A stretch of DNA of 8,040 bases from Sedimenticola sp. (GCA_027038775.1 JALWGP010000316.1:1-8040), one strand, 5' to 3'. Positions 1 to 7,236 are shown, counted from the first letter of the stretch. Translations and numbers: made by a program. Notes: a model not told the origin generated them from the sequence alone.

Positions 1-654
1 GTGCTCCGGCGCGTGGGCTTCGTGCCCCAGATCTCACCGCCGCTCAAGATGCCGGTGGGCCAGCTCATCCGCTTCGCCGCGGGGGTGTGCGACAGCGATC
101 CCGGCCGCATGTTCGAGGTGGCCGGGCGGCTGGGGCTGGATGCACAGAAGATCCGGCACCAGCCGTTCAACAAGCTCTCCGGCGGCATGAAGCAGAAGCT
201 GCTCATCTCCATCGCCCTGGGACGGGATTGCGAGCTGCTGGTGCTGGACGAGCCGGCCGCCAACCTGGACCCGGAGGCACGCCACACCTTTTTCGGCCTG
301 CTGGCCGAGAAGAAGGACGAGGCGGCCATGATCATCTCCAGCCACCGGCTGGACGAGGTGGCGGCGCTGGTGAACCGGGTGGTGGAGATGGACCAGGGGC
401 GTATCGTGCTCGACGACCACGTGGCCGATGATGTCTCCATGACCTCGGTATTGAACAGCCGCCTGGAGCTGGTGCGGCCCAGCTCCGCCTTTGCCGAGAC
501 GGTGCGCGAGTGGGGATTCCGTGAACTCGAGGGCGGCCTCGCCTGGGAGGGCCGGGTGGCCGGCCCCGACCGGCTGCGCTTCCTCGGCGTACTCTCGCGC
601 TACGCGGCGCTGCTCAAGGGCATCCACCTGGAGGAGGCCGGTGAAGGGTTGTAG
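1..654 (+). CDS. nosF: NosF-like ABC transporter ATP-binding protein (5' partial)
   Basis: This is the ATPase subunit of an ABC transporter of the NosF type, the cytoplasmic motor of the NosDFY copper/sulfur-delivery machine known from nitrous oxide reductase maturation. The gene enters from the left edge. The GTG at base 1 is probably an internal Val codon, because the Walker A loop is missing and roughly 80-90 residues of a usual ~300-residue protein are absent. Counting from base 1, I see the Q-loop (VGFVPQ, Q10), the ABC signature (LSGGMKQK, S60-G61-G62), Walker B (LLVLDEP, D83-E84) and the H-loop His (SSH, H115). About 70 C-terminal residues beyond the ATPase core resemble the tail of NosF-type ATPases. 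The 3' end overlaps the NosL-like gene by 14 bp. The family call as an ABC ATPase is certain; NosF rests on the NosL and NosY-like neighbours. Confidence 0.85.
   Translation: MLRRVGFVPQISPPLKMPVGQLIRFAAGVCDSDPGRMFEVAGRLGLDAQKIRHQPFNKLSGGMKQKLLISIALGRDCELLVLDEPAANLDPEARHTFFGLLAEKKDEAAMIISSHRLDEVAALVNRVVEMDQGRIVLDDHVADDVSMTSVLNSRLELVRPSSAFAETVREWGFRELEGGLAWEGRVAGPDRLRFLGVLSRYAALLKGIHLEEAGEGL
631..637 (+). promoter_or_regulatory. Shine-Dalgarno for the NosL-like gene
   Basis: GAGGAGG lies inside the end of the ATPase gene, 3 nt before the GTG at 641. The spacing is short, but it is the only strong Shine-Dalgarno near the candidate starts (641 GTG, 671 GTG, 683 ATG). It favours 641. Confidence 0.45.
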
Positions 655-1180
655 GCGCGGCGCCCCCGCCGTGAACCGCCCGATGCCTGGCATCGGCCTG
701 TCTCCTTTTCTCTTCATGATGTTCCTGCTGGCCGCCTGTTCCGGTGAACCCGATACCGGCCCCGGCAAGGTGCGCTGGGACCGCGACCAGTGCGAGCGTT
801 GCGCCATGGCGGTGAGCGATCCCATGTACTCCGCCCAGGTGCGGGTCCACGTGAAGGACGGCAGGAGCCGCCTCTACAAGTTCGACGACATCGGTTGCGC
901 CGTGATCTGGCTGGACCAGCAGCCCTTCGTGAACGACCCGCGGACCGAGATCTGGGTGAACGACTACCGCACCGGCGAGTGGATCGACGCGCGCAAGGCC
1001 TGGTATGTGCCGGGCAAGGTGACACCCATGGGCTATGGCCTCGGCGCCACCACCGAGAAGGAGCCGGGAGCCCTGGATTTCGAGGCGGCCAAGCGGCACA
1101 TCTACGAGGTGGAGGAGACCTTCCACGTCCACCGGGGAGACGAACACACCCATCCAGCAGCGGAGACGGAAGAAAAATGA
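641..1180 (+). CDS. nosL: NosL-like copper-binding lipoprotein
   Basis: A predicted outer-membrane or periplasmic lipoprotein of the NosL family, known as copper chaperones that hand Cu(I) to the NosDFY complex. With the GTG start at 641 the product is 179 residues. It has an Arg/Lys-containing leader, a hydrophobic stretch and a lipobox LLAAC with Cys33 as the lipidated residue. A C51-x2-C54-x-M56 motif follows (QCERCAM), matching the family's CxCGM-type copper site. The conserved TPMGYG with Met130 comes later. The C-terminal tail carries four His (162, 164, 169, 171) in about ten residues, a possible extra metal site. The start is uncertain: GTG 671 or ATG 683 would also keep a signal peptide, but 683 leaves no positive charge before it. 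The gene overlaps the ATPase gene by 14 bp and the permease gene by 4 bp (ATGA). Its place between the F and Y genes differs from the common nosDFYL order. Confidence 0.85.
   Translation: MKGCRRGAPAVNRPMPGIGLSPFLFMMFLLAACSGEPDTGPGKVRWDRDQCERCAMAVSDPMYSAQVRVHVKDGRSRLYKFDDIGCAVIWLDQQPFVNDPRTEIWVNDYRTGEWIDARKAWYVPGKVTPMGYGLGATTEKEPGALDFEAAKRHIYEVEETFHVHRGDEHTHPAAETEEK
680..696 (+). repeat. 17-bp perfect palindrome, 8-bp arms
   Basis: CCGATGCC-T-GGCATCGG is a perfect inverted repeat with a single central base. It lies within the signal-peptide codons of the NosL-like gene and contains the alternative ATG start at 683. It could be an operator-like site, part of a dispersed repeat, or chance in GC-rich DNA; there is no second copy that I noticed in the window. 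Confidence 0.5.
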
Positions 1181-2004
1181 GACACCTCAGGCTCACTGCC
1201 ATCGCCGACATCAGCGAATCCCTGCGCTCGCGCTGGTTCTTCATCTACACCCTGGTCTTCGGCGGGGTGGTGGTGGCGCTCTTCATCTCCGGCCTCACCG
1301 AGTCGCGCATCATGGGCTTCACCGGCCTCTCGCGGCTGCTGGTAACCTACCTGCAGATCACCATGGCCATCCTGCCGCTCTTCGTGCTCATCACCACGGT
1401 GCGCTCGGTGGCGGGCGACCGCGAGGCGGGCATCTTCGAGTACATGCTTTCCCTGCCGGTGAGCCTCTCCAGCTGGTTCTGGGGAAAGCTGTTCGGGCGC
1501 TTTTTCGTGGTCTTCCTGCCGGTGGTGCTGGCCATGTTCGGCGCCGTGGCCTGGGGCATGGTCAAGGGGGTGGAGATCCCCTGGTCGCAGGTCACCCTCT
1601 ACACCCTGTTCCTGATCTCCCTGGCCTGGTGCTTTCTCGGCATCGGCATGTTCGTCTCCACCGTGGCGCGCTCCTCGGACGTGGCCACGGGGGCGGCCTT
1701 CATCGTCTGGCTCTTCCTGCTGCTGTTCCTCGACCTGATCCTGCTGGGTGCCCTGATCCGCGAGGGGTTGCCGCCGGCCACCATCATCGGCATCGCCCTG
1801 GCCAATCCCCTGCAGGTGTTCCGTACCGGCGCCATGCTGCTCTTCGATCCCCAGCTGGTGATGCTGGGACCCTCGGCCTATGTCATCCTCGACAACTTCG
1901 GCGAGAAGGGGTACCTGGCCTGGACCATCCTCTACCCGCTGCTGCTGGGCACCCTCTTCGCCTGGCTGGGGTACCGGATCTTCCGCAAGGGTGACCTGCC
2001 CTGA
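1177..2004 (+). CDS. nosY: NosY-like ABC transporter permease
   Basis: The inner-membrane permease partner of the NosF-like ATPase, 275 residues, of the NosY/ABC-2 type. I see hydrophobic segments at about 21-40, 56-75, 109-127, 140-162, 172-192 and 247-266, consistent with six membrane passes. Two family landmarks are present: the cytoplasmic GDREAGIFEYMLSLPVS stretch (80-96) after the second segment, likely the coupling helix that meets the ATPase, and NPLQVFR (210-216) before the last segment. The ATG at 1177 overlaps the upstream stop as ATGA, with GGAAG (1168-1172) as a plausible ribosome site. The stop overlaps the next start by one base (TGATG). In NosDFY the permease holds a periplasmic NosD beta-helix. 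No nosD is visible, though it could lie left of the window. Substrate is not readable from sequence; a generic ABC-2 exporter role remains possible. Confidence 0.85.
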   Translation: MRHLRLTAIADISESLRSRWFFIYTLVFGGVVVALFISGLTESRIMGFTGLSRLLVTYLQITMAILPLFVLITTVRSVAGDREAGIFEYMLSLPVSLSSWFWGKLFGRFFVVFLPVVLAMFGAVAWGMVKGVEIPWSQVTLYTLFLISLAWCFLGIGMFVSTVARSSDVATGAAFIVWLFLLLFLDLILLGALIREGLPPATIIGIALANPLQVFRTGAMLLFDPQLVMLGPSAYVILDNFGEKGYLAWTILYPLLLGTLFAWLGYRIFRKGDLP

Positions 2005-2477
2005 TGGCCGGGAGCATGGGCAAGAGGCTGTTGCCCCTGGCGGTGCTGGCGCTGGGTGCCGTCCTGGGCGGTGCCTGGTGGTACTTCCAGGACTACTTCC
2101 AGCCGCCCGAGGCCGAGGTGCTGCCGCTGGACGGCTGCGATCTGCAGCAGCAGGCCTGCCGTCGCACCCTGCCCGGAGGCGGTGAGCTGGAGTTCAGCAT
2201 CACGCCCCGGCCCATCCCGCTGGTCTCCCCCCTGAAGCTACAGGTGCGGGTGAACGGGTTGGAGGTGCGCCGCGTGGAGGTGGACTTCTCCGGCGTGAGC
2301 ATGAACATGGGGTACAACCGGCCCAAGCTGCAGAAAGTGGGAGAGGGGGCCTTCGAGGGCGAGGGGTTCCTTCCCGTCTGCATCCGCCAGCGCATGGACT
2401 GGGAGGCGAGGGTGCTGCTCTACCTGCCGGGCCGGGTGCTTGCCGTCCCCTACCGGTTCGATACCATCAGGAACTGA
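2004..2477 (+). CDS. Membrane-anchored Cys/Met protein, FixH/YtkA-like (putative copper-related)
   Basis: A 157-residue protein with no confident named family. Residues about 9-28 form one membrane anchor after a KR-containing start, so the rest is predicted to lie in the periplasm. The soluble part has a C45-x6-C52 pair, a beta-rich middle, then SMNMGYNRPKLQ (99-110) with Met100 and Met102, a GxFxGxG turn, LPVC with Cys126, and Met131-Asp-Trp133. The order Met-x-Met-Gly, Gly-rich turn, Met-x-Trp resembles the YtkA/FixH fold, which occurs near cytochrome oxidase and copper genes; the resemblance is by eye only. Met, Cys and the copper-gene neighbours make metal binding a fair inference. The start ATG overlaps the permease stop by one base and has AAGGGTGA (1987-1994) 9 nt upstream; ATG 2016 is an alternative. 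menF begins one base after its stop. Confidence 0.75.
   Translation: MAGSMGKRLLPLAVLALGAVLGGAWWYFQDYFQPPEAEVLPLDGCDLQQQACRRTLPGGGELEFSITPRPIPLVSPLKLQVRVNGLEVRRVEVDFSGVSMNMGYNRPKLQKVGEGAFEGEGFLPVCIRQRMDWEARVLLYLPGRVLAVPYRFDTIRN
2469..2472 (+). promoter_or_regulatory. Shine-Dalgarno deciding the menF start
   Basis: AGGA lies 6 nt before ATG 2479, inside the final codons of the upstream gene. It supports 2479 over the in-frame TTG at 2440, which would overlap the previous gene by 38 bp. Confidence 0.5.
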
Positions 2478-2478
2478 G

Positions 2479-3864
2479 ATGCCCCGCCTGGAAGCCAAGC
2501 CGCTGCCGCCCACCCCTGTCTGGCTGGGCAGGCTCGGGCTGGAGCTGAAGCGCCTGGCCGTGCCGCTGCTGGGTACCCACCATCGCGGCCTGCTCTCCTT
2601 CACTTTCGACGTGCCACTGGAGCCCTTGCGGCCGCCCGCCGCCTCACCGGAGCAGTGGCTCTTCTGGCACCGCCCGGAAGCGGACCACCGCCTTCTCGGG
2701 GCAGGAAAGGCGGTACGGCTGTCGGAGAGGGGCGAGGGGCGCTTCCAGCGGCTGGGCAGGCGTGTGAGGCTGCTGCAGGAGCACTGGACCCACATCAACC
2801 AGGGGCGGGCGAACCCCGTGGCCCGCGCCTTCCTCGGCTTCGCCTTCGACCCCGGGGAGGAGCCCGAAGGGCCCTGGCGCGGCTTTCCCAACCTGGCCTG
2901 GGTGGTGCCGAGCCTGCTGCTGGAGTGGCGCAAGGGGCACTGCACCCTCACCTTCAGCCACGACTGCGCGCAGGAAGCGCCTCCCGAGCAGGTGGTTTCG
3001 CACTGGATCACGCAGCTTCGGCAGCTGCTGGGGGCGGACGAGGACCGCGGACCCGAACGGCCGCTGCAGCTGCAGGCCCGGCAGGAGGTGCCGGACGCAG
3101 CGCGTTGGATCGGTTCGGTGGAGGCGGCGGTGGCCGCCATCCGGCGGCGGGAACGCCTGCGCAAGGTGGTGCTCTCGCGCACCCTGGAACTCCGCTTCCA
3201 GGCACCGCCGGACTCCGGCGCCCTGTTCGAGCGGCTGGCGGAGGACTTTCCCGGCTGCGTCACCCTGGGCGCCCGTTTCGGCGGGAGCACCCTGGTGGCG
3301 GCCACGCCGGAGCGGCTGCTGGCGCTCGAAGGGGGTGAGGTGTGCAGCGATGCCATCGCCGGCACCGTGCCCGGCAGCGCCACCATCGCCGACGAGGGAA
3401 TGCGGCGGCACGAGCACCAGCCCGTGGTGGAGGCGATCCGCGCCGCCCTCGCCGACTGGTGCGAGGAGGTGGAGGCGGAGGCGCGGCCCCGCTCCCTGCA
3501 GTTGCACGAGCTCTCCCACCTCGCCACGCCGGTGCGGGCCCGGCTGCGGGAGGGGGCCGATCTCTTCTCTCTCCTCGCCGCCCTCCATCCCACCCCGGCG
3601 GTAGGCGGCGTGCCCCTGGATGAGGCCATGGCCTGGATCCGGACCCACGAAGGGCACCGGAGAGGCTGGTACACCGGTGCCTTCGGATGGATGGGGGACG
3701 CGGAGCGGGCCGAGCTTTCGGTGGTGCTGCGCTGCGGGCTGCTGGAGGCGTCGCGCCTCACCCTGTTCGCCGGGGCCGGCATCACCGAGGTCTCCGTTCC
3801 CGCCACCGAATTTGAGGAGACCGGGCTCAAGTTCCAGGTGCTTCTGGACCGCCTGCTGCGATGA
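2479..3864 (+). CDS. menF: Isochorismate synthase MenF
   Basis: Converts chorismate to isochorismate, the committing step of classical menaquinone synthesis, in the cytoplasm with Mg2+. The 461-residue product has a variable N-terminal half and a chorismate-binding C-terminal domain. Landmarks: K229 in KVVLSR (equivalent to the general-base Lys of MenF), TPERL with E278, IAGT (293-296), HEHQ (about 311-314), ELSHLATPV, HPTPAVGG (370-377), RGWYTG, GAGI (432-435) and the EFEETGLK metal/substrate segment (444-451). The Lys-to-Glu spacing (229 to 278) agrees with that of E. coli MenF. EntC, PchA or salicylate synthases share the fold, but the menD, menB and menA genes that follow settle on MenF. 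The ATG start is preferred because of the AGGA site at 2469; it sits one base after the previous stop. The stop overlaps the menD start as ATGA. Confidence 0.95.
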   Translation: MPRLEAKPLPPTPVWLGRLGLELKRLAVPLLGTHHRGLLSFTFDVPLEPLRPPAASPEQWLFWHRPEADHRLLGAGKAVRLSERGEGRFQRLGRRVRLLQEHWTHINQGRANPVARAFLGFAFDPGEEPEGPWRGFPNLAWVVPSLLLEWRKGHCTLTFSHDCAQEAPPEQVVSHWITQLRQLLGADEDRGPERPLQLQARQEVPDAARWIGSVEAAVAAIRRRERLRKVVLSRTLELRFQAPPDSGALFERLAEDFPGCVTLGARFGGSTLVAATPERLLALEGGEVCSDAIAGTVPGSATIADEGMRRHEHQPVVEAIRAALADWCEEVEAEARPRSLQLHELSHLATPVRARLREGADLFSLLAALHPTPAVGGVPLDEAMAWIRTHEGHRRGWYTGAFGWMGDAERAELSVVLRCGLLEASRLTLFAGAGITEVSVPATEFEETGLKFQVLLDRLLR

Positions 3865-5495
3865 AGGACCTGGGCCGGGTCAACCTGGAGTGGGCCCTCT
3901 CGCTGCTGGAAGGGCTGGCCGGAGCCGGCCTGGAACAGGTGGTGATCTCGCCCGGCTCGCGCAGCACCCCCCTGGTGCTGGCAGCCATCCTGCACCCGCG
4001 GCTGAAGCACACCGTGATCCTGGACGAGCGTTGCGCCGCCTTCACCGCGCTGGGCATGGCGCGGGCCTCTGGCCGGCCCGTGGCCCTGGTGGCCACCTCC
4101 GGCAGTGCACCCGGCAACTGGCTGCCCGCGGTGATGGAGGCGGACGAGAGCGGCGTGCCGCTGGTCCTGCTCAGCGCCGACCGTCCCTGGGAGCTGCAGC
4201 GGTGCGGGGCCAACCAGACCACCGACCAGGTGGGGCTCTTCGGCCGCCACGTCCGGGCCTTTCACCAGGTTTCCGAGGCAGCGGAGGAGGAAGACCCGCG
4301 GCGGCGGCTGCGCGCCCTGGGCCGCCAGCTGGTGCGGGAGTGCCAGTGGCCCCGGCCGGGGCCGGTGCATCTGAACCTCCCCTTCCGTGAGCCCCTGGTG
4401 CCTGCCGGGGAGCTGCCGCGGCCCGAGGCGGGCGAGGTGCGTCCCCCGGTGTTTCCCTCACTGAGCCCCCCGCAGGCGTTGCTCTCCAGGCTGCTGGAGA
4501 CCTTTTCCGCCGGGCCCGGCCTGATCTTCTGTGGTGAGGCGGGCGCTTCCCTGGAGGCCGTTCCTGCGCTGGCCGAGGCCCTGGGTGTGCCCCTGTTGGC
4601 CGATCCCCTCTCGGGGCTTCGCTTCACCGGAAGAGACTGCCCCAACCGGGTCACTGCCTATCCCCGCTTCCTCGCCTCGCCGGAAAAGGTGGAGGAACTC
4701 CGCCCCCACTGGATCCTCCAGTTCGGCAGTCTGCCCCTTTCCGCCGCTTTGCGCCAGGCGCTGGAGCGGTGGGGCGTGGCGCACCACTGGGTGGTGGATC
4801 CCCGCGGGCGCCGCATCGATCCCCTGGGGCTGGGCGTGGAGACACTGCCCGTGGAGGCGCAGGCGCTCGCCGACGAACTGTGTCGGATGCAACCCAACCG
4901 GGAGGAGCCCCAGTGGCTCTACCGCTGGCGTCACGCCGAGGAGGAGATCGGGGAGTTGCCGCCCGAGGGGCGGCTGGTGCGGCAGGTGATGGAGGCGCTG
5001 CCCGACGGCAGCCTGCTCTTCAGTGGAAACTCCCTGGCCGTGCGCTGGCTGGATGCCTGGTCGGAGCAAGGGACGCGCCGCATCGCCATCCACTGCAACC
5101 GGGGGCTGAGCGGCATCGACGGCAACCTCTCCACCTTCATCGGCATGGCACGGCTCTGGAACGGAACAGGCCGCCGGTTGGCCCTGGTGGGCGACCTCAC
5201 CTTCCAGCACGACCTCGGCGCGCTGGCCAATATGGCCGGGCTGGACGCGGTGGTGGTGGTGCTGCAGAACGGCGGTGGCGGCATCTTCGACACCCTGCCC
5301 CAGCGCCACCTGCCGGAGTTCGAGTCCTGCTGGCGCACGCCCCAGGCCATCGACCTGGCCCACCTGCCCGGCCTCTTCGGGGTGGGCTTCCGGCGGGTGG
5401 CGGCCGCCGGGGAGTTGGGCCCGGCGCTGGATGCGGCCTTCGACCAGGGGGGCTTCCAGGTGGTGGAAGTGCTGCTGCCGGGGAAGCGGGTATAA
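3861..5495 (+). CDS. menD: SEPHCHC synthase MenD (thiamine diphosphate enzyme)
   Basis: Joins isochorismate and 2-oxoglutarate, with loss of CO2 and using thiamine diphosphate and Mg2+, to give SEPHCHC, the second step of menaquinone synthesis. The 544-residue length is close to E. coli MenD (about 556). The N-terminal domain shows SPGSRSTPL (30-38), the cofactor-activating Glu56 in [21 protein letters not shown] (79-91), SADRP (105-109) and [11 protein letters not shown]. The C-terminal cofactor domain shows GNSLAVRW (N390-S391), [10 protein letters not shown], and the metal/diphosphate motif GDL (444-446) followed 24 residues on by N470[10 protein letters not shown]. All are standard for the family. 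Its ATG overlaps the menF stop by 4 bp with no clear Shine-Dalgarno, so translation is probably coupled to menF. A perfect TATAAT overlaps its own stop codon. Confidence 0.96.
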   Translation: MKDLGRVNLEWALSLLEGLAGAGLEQVVISPGSRSTPLVLAAILHPRLKHTVILDERCAAFTALGMARASGRPVALVATSGSAPGNWLPAVMEADESGVPLVLLSADRPWELQRCGANQTTDQVGLFGRHVRAFHQVSEAAEEEDPRRRLRALGRQLVRECQWPRPGPVHLNLPFREPLVPAGELPRPEAGEVRPPVFPSLSPPQALLSRLLETFSAGPGLIFCGEAGASLEAVPALAEALGVPLLADPLSGLRFTGRDCPNRVTAYPRFLASPEKVEELRPHWILQFGSLPLSAALRQALERWGVAHHWVVDPRGRRIDPLGLGVETLPVEAQALADELCRMQPNREEPQWLYRWRHAEEEIGELPPEGRLVRQVMEALPDGSLLFSGNSLAVRWLDAWSEQGTRRIAIHCNRGLSGIDGNLSTFIGMARLWNGTGRRLALVGDLTFQHDLGALANMAGLDAVVVVLQNGGGGIFDTLPQRHLPEFESCWRTPQAIDLAHLPGLFGVGFRRVAAAGELGPALDAAFDQGGFQVVEVLLPGKRV

Positions 5496-5496
5496 T
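5491..5496 (+). promoter_or_regulatory. Candidate -10 box upstream of menB
   Basis: TATAAT, a perfect sigma-70 -10 consensus, overlaps the menD stop codon 35 bp before menB. In such GC-rich DNA it stands out. No good -35 lies 16-18 nt upstream and there is no TG extension, so activity would be weak or need an activator. Confidence 0.35.
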
Positions 5497-5516
5497 TTTC
5501 CGCCAGTTCCACTGCC

Positions 5517-5521
5517 AGGAG
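5517..5521 (+). promoter_or_regulatory. Shine-Dalgarno for menB
   Basis: AGGAG lies 9 nt before ATG 5531, the strongest ribosome site in the menaquinone block. It fixes the menB start and lets menB be translated independently of menD. Confidence 0.65.
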
Positions 5522-5530
5522 TGCCCCTTC

Positions 5531-6355
5531 ATGAGTTGGCAACCCGTGCCCGACCGGGCCTACCAGGACATCCTCTACCACCATCACGAAGAGGGCATCG
5601 CCCGCATCACCATCAATCGGCCCGAGGTGCGCAACGCCTTCCGTCCGCGCACGGTGATGGAGCTCATGGATGCCTTCCACCATGCCCACATGGCGCCGGA
5701 GATCGGCGTCGTCGTGCTCACCGGCGCCGGCGACAAGGCCTTCTGCTCCGGTGGCGACCAGAAGGTGCGGGGCGACGACGGCGGCTACAGGGACGAGCAG
5801 GGGGTGCACCACCTCAACGTCCTTGACCTGCAGATGCAGATCCGTCGCCTGCCCAAGCCGGTGGTGGCCATGGTGGCGGGCTACGCCATCGGCGGCGGCC
5901 ACGTGCTGCACCTGGTGTGCGATCTCACCATCGCTGCCGAGAATGCCCGCTTCGGCCAGACCGGCCCCAGGGTGGGTTCCTTTGACGCCGGCCTGGGTGC
6001 GGGCATCCTGGCGCGCACCGTGGGCCTGAAGAAGGCCAAGGAGATCTGGTTCCTCTGCCGCCAGTATGATGCGCAGGAAGCGCTGGCCATGGGGCTGGTG
6101 AATGCCGTGGTGCCCCTGGAGCGGCTGGAGGAGGAGACGCTGGCCTGGTGCCGGCAGATGCTCCGGCACTCGCCCACCGCCCTGCGCCTGCTCAAGGCGG
6201 GCTTCAACGCCGACACCGACGGCCTGGCCGGCATCCAGGAGCTGGCCGGCAACGCCACCGCGCTCTTCTACATGACGGCGGAGGGGCAGGAGGGGCGCAA
6301 CGCCTTCCTGGAGAAGCGCGAGCCCGACTTCGGCAGGTTCCCGCGCCGTCCCTGA
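5531..6355 (+). CDS. menB: 1,4-dihydroxy-2-naphthoyl-CoA synthase MenB
   Basis: A crotonase-family enzyme that closes the second ring, turning o-succinylbenzoyl-CoA into 1,4-dihydroxy-2-naphthoyl-CoA in the cytoplasm. The 274-residue length is normal. Landmarks: [12 protein letters not shown] near residues 29-40, the CoA/oxyanion segment [11 protein letters not shown], a second oxyanion strand [20 protein letters not shown] with Gly145 and the catalytic Asp152, [14 protein letters not shown], and a C-terminal [15 protein letters not shown] with Tyr247. Asp152 and Tyr247 line up with E. coli Asp163 and Tyr258 at a constant offset. Gly145 in QTG (not Asp) marks the bicarbonate-dependent class. 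The stretch after Asp152 reads GLGAGILAR where related enzymes usually have an aromatic residue, a mild oddity. The start has a strong AGGAG; the stop overlaps the menA start by one base. Confidence 0.97.
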   Translation: MSWQPVPDRAYQDILYHHHEEGIARITINRPEVRNAFRPRTVMELMDAFHHAHMAPEIGVVVLTGAGDKAFCSGGDQKVRGDDGGYRDEQGVHHLNVLDLQMQIRRLPKPVVAMVAGYAIGGGHVLHLVCDLTIAAENARFGQTGPRVGSFDAGLGAGILARTVGLKKAKEIWFLCRQYDAQEALAMGLVNAVVPLERLEEETLAWCRQMLRHSPTALRLLKAGFNADTDGLAGIQELAGNATALFYMTAEGQEGRNAFLEKREPDFGRFPRRP

Positions 6356-7236
6356 TGTCCCCCCTCTCCGCCTGGATCGCGGCCATCCGGCCGAAGACCC
6401 TGGGATTGTCGCTGAGTCCGGTGCTGGCGGGCAGCGCCCTGGCCTTCGCCGACACGGGGAGCTTCCGGCCGCTGCCCTTCCTGGCGGCGCTGGCCGCCGC
6501 CCTGCTCATCCAGGTGGGCACCAACCTGCACAACGACGTGGCCGACTTCCGCCGCGGCACCGACGGCCGGGACCGCGTGGGGCCACCGCGGGCCACCGCC
6601 CGGGGCTGGCTGGCGCCGGCCGCGGTGGAGCGGGGCGCCTGGCTCGCCTTCTTGCTCGCCTTTCTCGCGGGGATCTACCTGGCGTGGGTGGGCGGCTGGC
6701 CCATCGTGGTGCTGGGGTTGGCCTCCCTGGCTGCGGGCGCCGCCTACTCCGGCGGACCCCGGCCCCTCTCGTCGCTGCCGGTGGGAGAGCTTTTCGTGCT
6801 GCTCTTCTTCGGCCTGGCGGCGGTGGGCGGCAGCTACTACCTGCAGTCGGGCACCCTCCATGGCCGGGCGCTGCTGGCGGGTGTGGTGCTGGGGCTGCCG
6901 GCCGCGGCGGTGCTGGTGGTGAACAACTACCGCGACCGGGAGGGGGACGCGCGCTCGGGGCGGCGCACCCTGGCGGTGCTGTTGCCGCTGGCGGGTAGCC
7001 GGCTGGAGTATGCCCTGCTGATGCTGCTCCCCTTCGCCGGGTTGCCCCTGCTGCTGGAACCGCCCTGGCTGCTGCTGCCCCTGCTGCCCCTGCCCTTCGT
7101 CGTCGGTCTGGTGCGCGAGCTCTGGCGGTTGGCGCCAGGCCCCGCCCTCAACGCGGTGCTCGCGCGAACCGCGAGACTGCAGCTGCTGCTGGGCCTTCTC
7201 CTCGCCGCCGCCTTCTGGCTGTCGCGGGTGCTATGA
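6355..7236 (+). CDS. menA: 1,4-dihydroxy-2-naphthoate polyprenyltransferase MenA
   Basis: An inner-membrane UbiA-family enzyme that attaches the polyprenyl tail to 1,4-dihydroxy-2-naphthoate with loss of CO2, giving demethylmenaquinone. The product has 293 residues and many hydrophobic segments, consistent with the eight or nine helices of the family. The first prenyl-diphosphate/Mg motif is NLHNDVADFRRGTD (57-70, with N60, D61, D64, D70), followed by DRVGPPRATARG. The second Asp-rich motif is NNYRDREGD (190-198). Early IRPKTL (11-16) is also typical of MenA. The ATG overlaps the menB stop by one base (TGATG) and lacks a clear Shine-Dalgarno, so it is probably translated by re-initiation. UbiA (4-hydroxybenzoate) is the main alternative, but motifs and the menF-D-B context favour MenA. 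The tail length cannot be read from sequence. Confidence 0.95.
   Translation: MSPLSAWIAAIRPKTLGLSLSPVLAGSALAFADTGSFRPLPFLAALAAALLIQVGTNLHNDVADFRRGTDGRDRVGPPRATARGWLAPAAVERGAWLAFLLAFLAGIYLAWVGGWPIVVLGLASLAAGAAYSGGPRPLSSLPVGELFVLLFFGLAAVGGSYYLQSGTLHGRALLAGVVLGLPAAAVLVVNNYRDREGDARSGRRTLAVLLPLAGSRLEYALLMLLPFAGLPLLLEPPWLLLPLLPLPFVVGLVRELWRLAPGPALNAVLARTARLQLLLGLLLAAAFWLSRVL

Noticed and set aside
790..1176. Upstream extension of the permease frame into the NosL-like gene
   Set aside because: The extension would add about 129 Arg/Gly-rich residues unlike any NosY and fully overlap the NosL-like gene. The ATGA overlap at 1177 is a better start.
2440..2478. TTG start for menF at 2440
   Set aside because: ATG 2479 has an AGGA at proper distance and avoids a 38-bp overlap; the added residues are not needed by the family.
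2238..4370. A 710-codon open frame on the minus strand across menF and the start of menD
   Set aside because: It lies opposite two clearly recognised genes. Long antisense open frames are expected in GC-rich coding DNA, and its translation is low-complexity Arg/Ser/Pro-rich in part with no recognisable domain.
4769..5530. Upstream extension of the menB frame into menD
   Set aside because: The added sequence is low-complexity out-of-frame menD. MenB has normal length from ATG 5531, which has a strong ribosome site.
4931..6169. A 412-codon open frame on the minus strand across menD and menB
   Set aside because: It is a shadow of the strong codon bias in menD and menB; no domain or ribosome site supports it.
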